Source of the DNA: Gracilimonas sp.
GTDB taxonomy: Bacteria > Bacteroidota > Rhodothermia > Balneolales > Balneolaceae
Length of the DNA stretch: 64,000 nucleotides
NCBI GenBank assembly: GCA_022450045.1
Contig: JAKURD010000003.1
Location: forward strand, 114,911-178,910
Reading direction: 5' to 3'
The notes beneath the pieces were generated by a model. That model did not search any database. It saw only the letters and a program-made list of their open reading frames with translations, and had not been told where the DNA came from. Positions 62,867-64,000 of this stretch are shown here, one piece after another. The translations under genes and the position numbers were made by a program. Each line of letters opens with the position of its first letter. Position 1 is the stretch's first letter.

Positions 62867-63703
62867 TTGTTTTCTTATACTCAAAAAACTAGTCTAAATC
62901 AGGTCTTATTAATTTTGAAAAAGCATTTCCTATCATTTGTTTCTAATATCAAAAATGAAAATCCCTACCTGAAGGAGTGGCTGGATTATCACATTAAAGT
63001 AGGTGTTGATCATTTTTATCTGTTCAATCAGTGTGAGACTGAAGAATCATGGCGTATTTTAGAACCGTATCGGGAGAAAAGAATAGTTACTGTGCATGAC
63101 TGGACCAAGATAGATTCGAAATATGAGGGACCTACTTTCTTTTTTCAAAAGAATAAGAACCATATGGGGTATACTCATGCAGCCACCAACTATCGGCAGG
63201 ACACCGAATGGTTGCTAAAAATAGACCTTGATGAATTCTTGTTCATGGCCGATGAGCAAGAAAGTATAAAAAGCTGGCTCCATAAACTTGATAGTGATTT
63301 AACACGAACAATTCGAGTACCAAGAATTGATTTTGGGAGTAATGGCCATAAAAAGGAACCGAAGGGAGGCGTTCTGGAAAATTATACACGCCGAGAAGAA
63401 AGTCCATCAAATTATAAGGATATGGCCAATACCGATTTTTTAAACGATAACAAACGGTGTTACTCGTCTCATAAATGGTCTTACCGATGGTTTTCTGGGG
63501 GTAAGATCCACGTGCCCGACCCATTAAATGAGCTGCGGATCCATCACTACTATACTAAATCAAAAGAGGAATACTTTGACCGCCAGAATATCAGCCGTGG
63601 CAGGAAAGTGAGTGAGGAGGATTTCAAAGCAATTGAAGATCGAACTAATCAAGTTGAAGACCGAGAGATATTGCGTCATTTGCCTCTTTCCACGGATCAG
63701 TGA
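62867..63703 (+). CDS. Glycosyltransferase family 92-like protein
   Basis: A protein of about 262-278 aa. SNIKNENPYLKEWLDYHIKV and GVDHFYLFNQCE match the GT92/DUF23-type start (nucleotide-binding part of a GT-A fold). ATNYRQDTEWLLKIDLDEFL contains the DxD-like metal site (IDLDEF). HKWSYRWFSGGKIHVPDP and LRIHHYYTKSKEEYFDRQ are the later family blocks. The start is uncertain: TTG at 62867 is the furthest, TTG at 62915 gives a better-fitting N-terminus. It is probably involved in cell-surface polysaccharide synthesis. The base composition is more AT-rich than that of metK. Confidence 0.75.
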   Translation: MFSYTQKTSLNQVLLILKKHFLSFVSNIKNENPYLKEWLDYHIKVGVDHFYLFNQCETEESWRILEPYREKRIVTVHDWTKIDSKYEGPTFFFQKNKNHMGYTHAATNYRQDTEWLLKIDLDEFLFMADEQESIKSWLHKLDSDLTRTIRVPRIDFGSNGHKKEPKGGVLENYTRREESPSNYKDMANTDFLNDNKRCYSSHKWSYRWFSGGKIHVPDPLNELRIHHYYTKSKEEYFDRQNISRGRKVSEEDFKAIEDRTNQVEDREILRHLPLSTDQ

Positions 63704-63718
63704 TCTACAAGGAAAACC

Positions 63719-63994
63719 CTAAATTTTATATCCGAAAGCCACATAAAAACGAATCTTTAATGGGCTCACACCAAATAATTTCAAAATCAGAGCCCAAAGA
63801 TATCTGCGTAAAGGATAGATCAGTTTCACGTTATTCTTAAAGCTTCTCCGGGTAAGTTCGAGCATTTTATTTAATCCATATTTTTTTGCTTCCAAAACAT
63901 AACCACCGGTAACACTATAGGAGTTTCCGGAAAACTTATGGCGTGAAAATTCATTATTAAACCGAATACATGCACCAAATCTATCTTCAAGCAT
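63719..63994 (-). CDS. C-terminal part of a probable glycosyltransferase (truncated by window edge)
   Basis: The visible 91 or more codons read SMLEDRFGACIRFNNEFSRHKF, then TGGYVLEAKKYGLNKMLEL and a basic hydrophobic tail (KLIYPLRRYLWALILKLFGV), which resembles the end of family 2 glycosyltransferases. The gene begins beyond the right edge (the frame stays open past 63994), so the N-terminal catalytic part is not seen. It is convergent with the GT92-like gene, with 15 bp between the two, and presumably belongs to the same surface-glycan locus. Confidence 0.45.
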   Translation of the reverse strand: MLEDRFGACIRFNNEFSRHKFSGNSYSVTGGYVLEAKKYGLNKMLELTRRSFKNNVKLIYPLRRYLWALILKLFGVSPLKIRFYVAFGYKI

Positions 63995-64000
63995 GGATTC

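Noticed and set aside
1-64000. CRISPR array
   Set aside because: No regularly spaced direct repeats of 24-40 bp with unique spacers were seen, and no cas genes are present.

Overview
The window looks like the chromosome of a moderately AT-rich member of the Bacteroidota/Balneolota side of the bacterial tree, most likely a marine Balneolaceae-type organism. This is inferred from the mix of gene families (TPR/TolB cyclases, long lipoprotein phosphoesterase-barrel fusions, TPR-CHAT proteins), from a TAnnTTTG-like promoter and from the low GC. No rRNA is present, so the taxonomy stays an inference.

Region 1 (1 to about 20.1 kb) is an accessory/defence island. It opens with about 1 kb of repeat-rich DNA without genes. 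Then come an unknown 407-aa protein and a 1909-aa STAND NTPase with an N-terminal Cap4-like nuclease domain (an Avs-like phage sensor). Next are a Y-family DNA polymerase divergent from an unknown protein, and a stand-alone transposase-type zinc-ribbon protein overlapping a P63C-domain gene. A three-gene restriction-modification operon follows (two adenine methyltransferase-like proteins and a GIY-YIG/SF2-helicase protein), then a lone subtilase with a novel N-terminal domain.

Region 2 (20.1 to 31.3 kb, mostly minus strand) is housekeeping: a TPR/HExxH protein, tRNA-Arg(UCG) with its terminator, queA-dxs-xseB, an exported amidohydrolase, comEC, a sugar dehydrogenase lipoprotein and a thioredoxin-like protein.

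Region 3 (31.3 to 38.3 kb) holds what I consider the most interesting locus. A class III nucleotide cyclase fused to TolB-like and TPR domains is followed 38 bp later by a three-helix membrane protein of the Pycsar-effector (PycTM/DUF5706) type. It is a candidate Pycsar-like cyclic-nucleotide abortive-infection system. The cyclase has both purine-selecting residues replaced. Upstream lies a large phosphoesterase / kinase-like / Omp85-barrel fusion.

Region 4 (38.7 to 48 kb) is a heavy-metal resistance locus: a two-component system, then a CzcCBA-type RND efflux operon and a small His-rich membrane protein.

Region 5 (48 to 64 kb) is again mostly core (Nudix, CDP-alcohol phosphatidyltransferase, ftsY, M28 peptidase, scpA, sigma factor with a membrane partner, ppk1, ruvB, metK, glycosyltransferases). 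It is broken by a secreted TPR-CHAT protein flanked by two copies of a MITE-like element. One copy has apparently inserted into, and helped destroy, a small gene downstream of ftsY.
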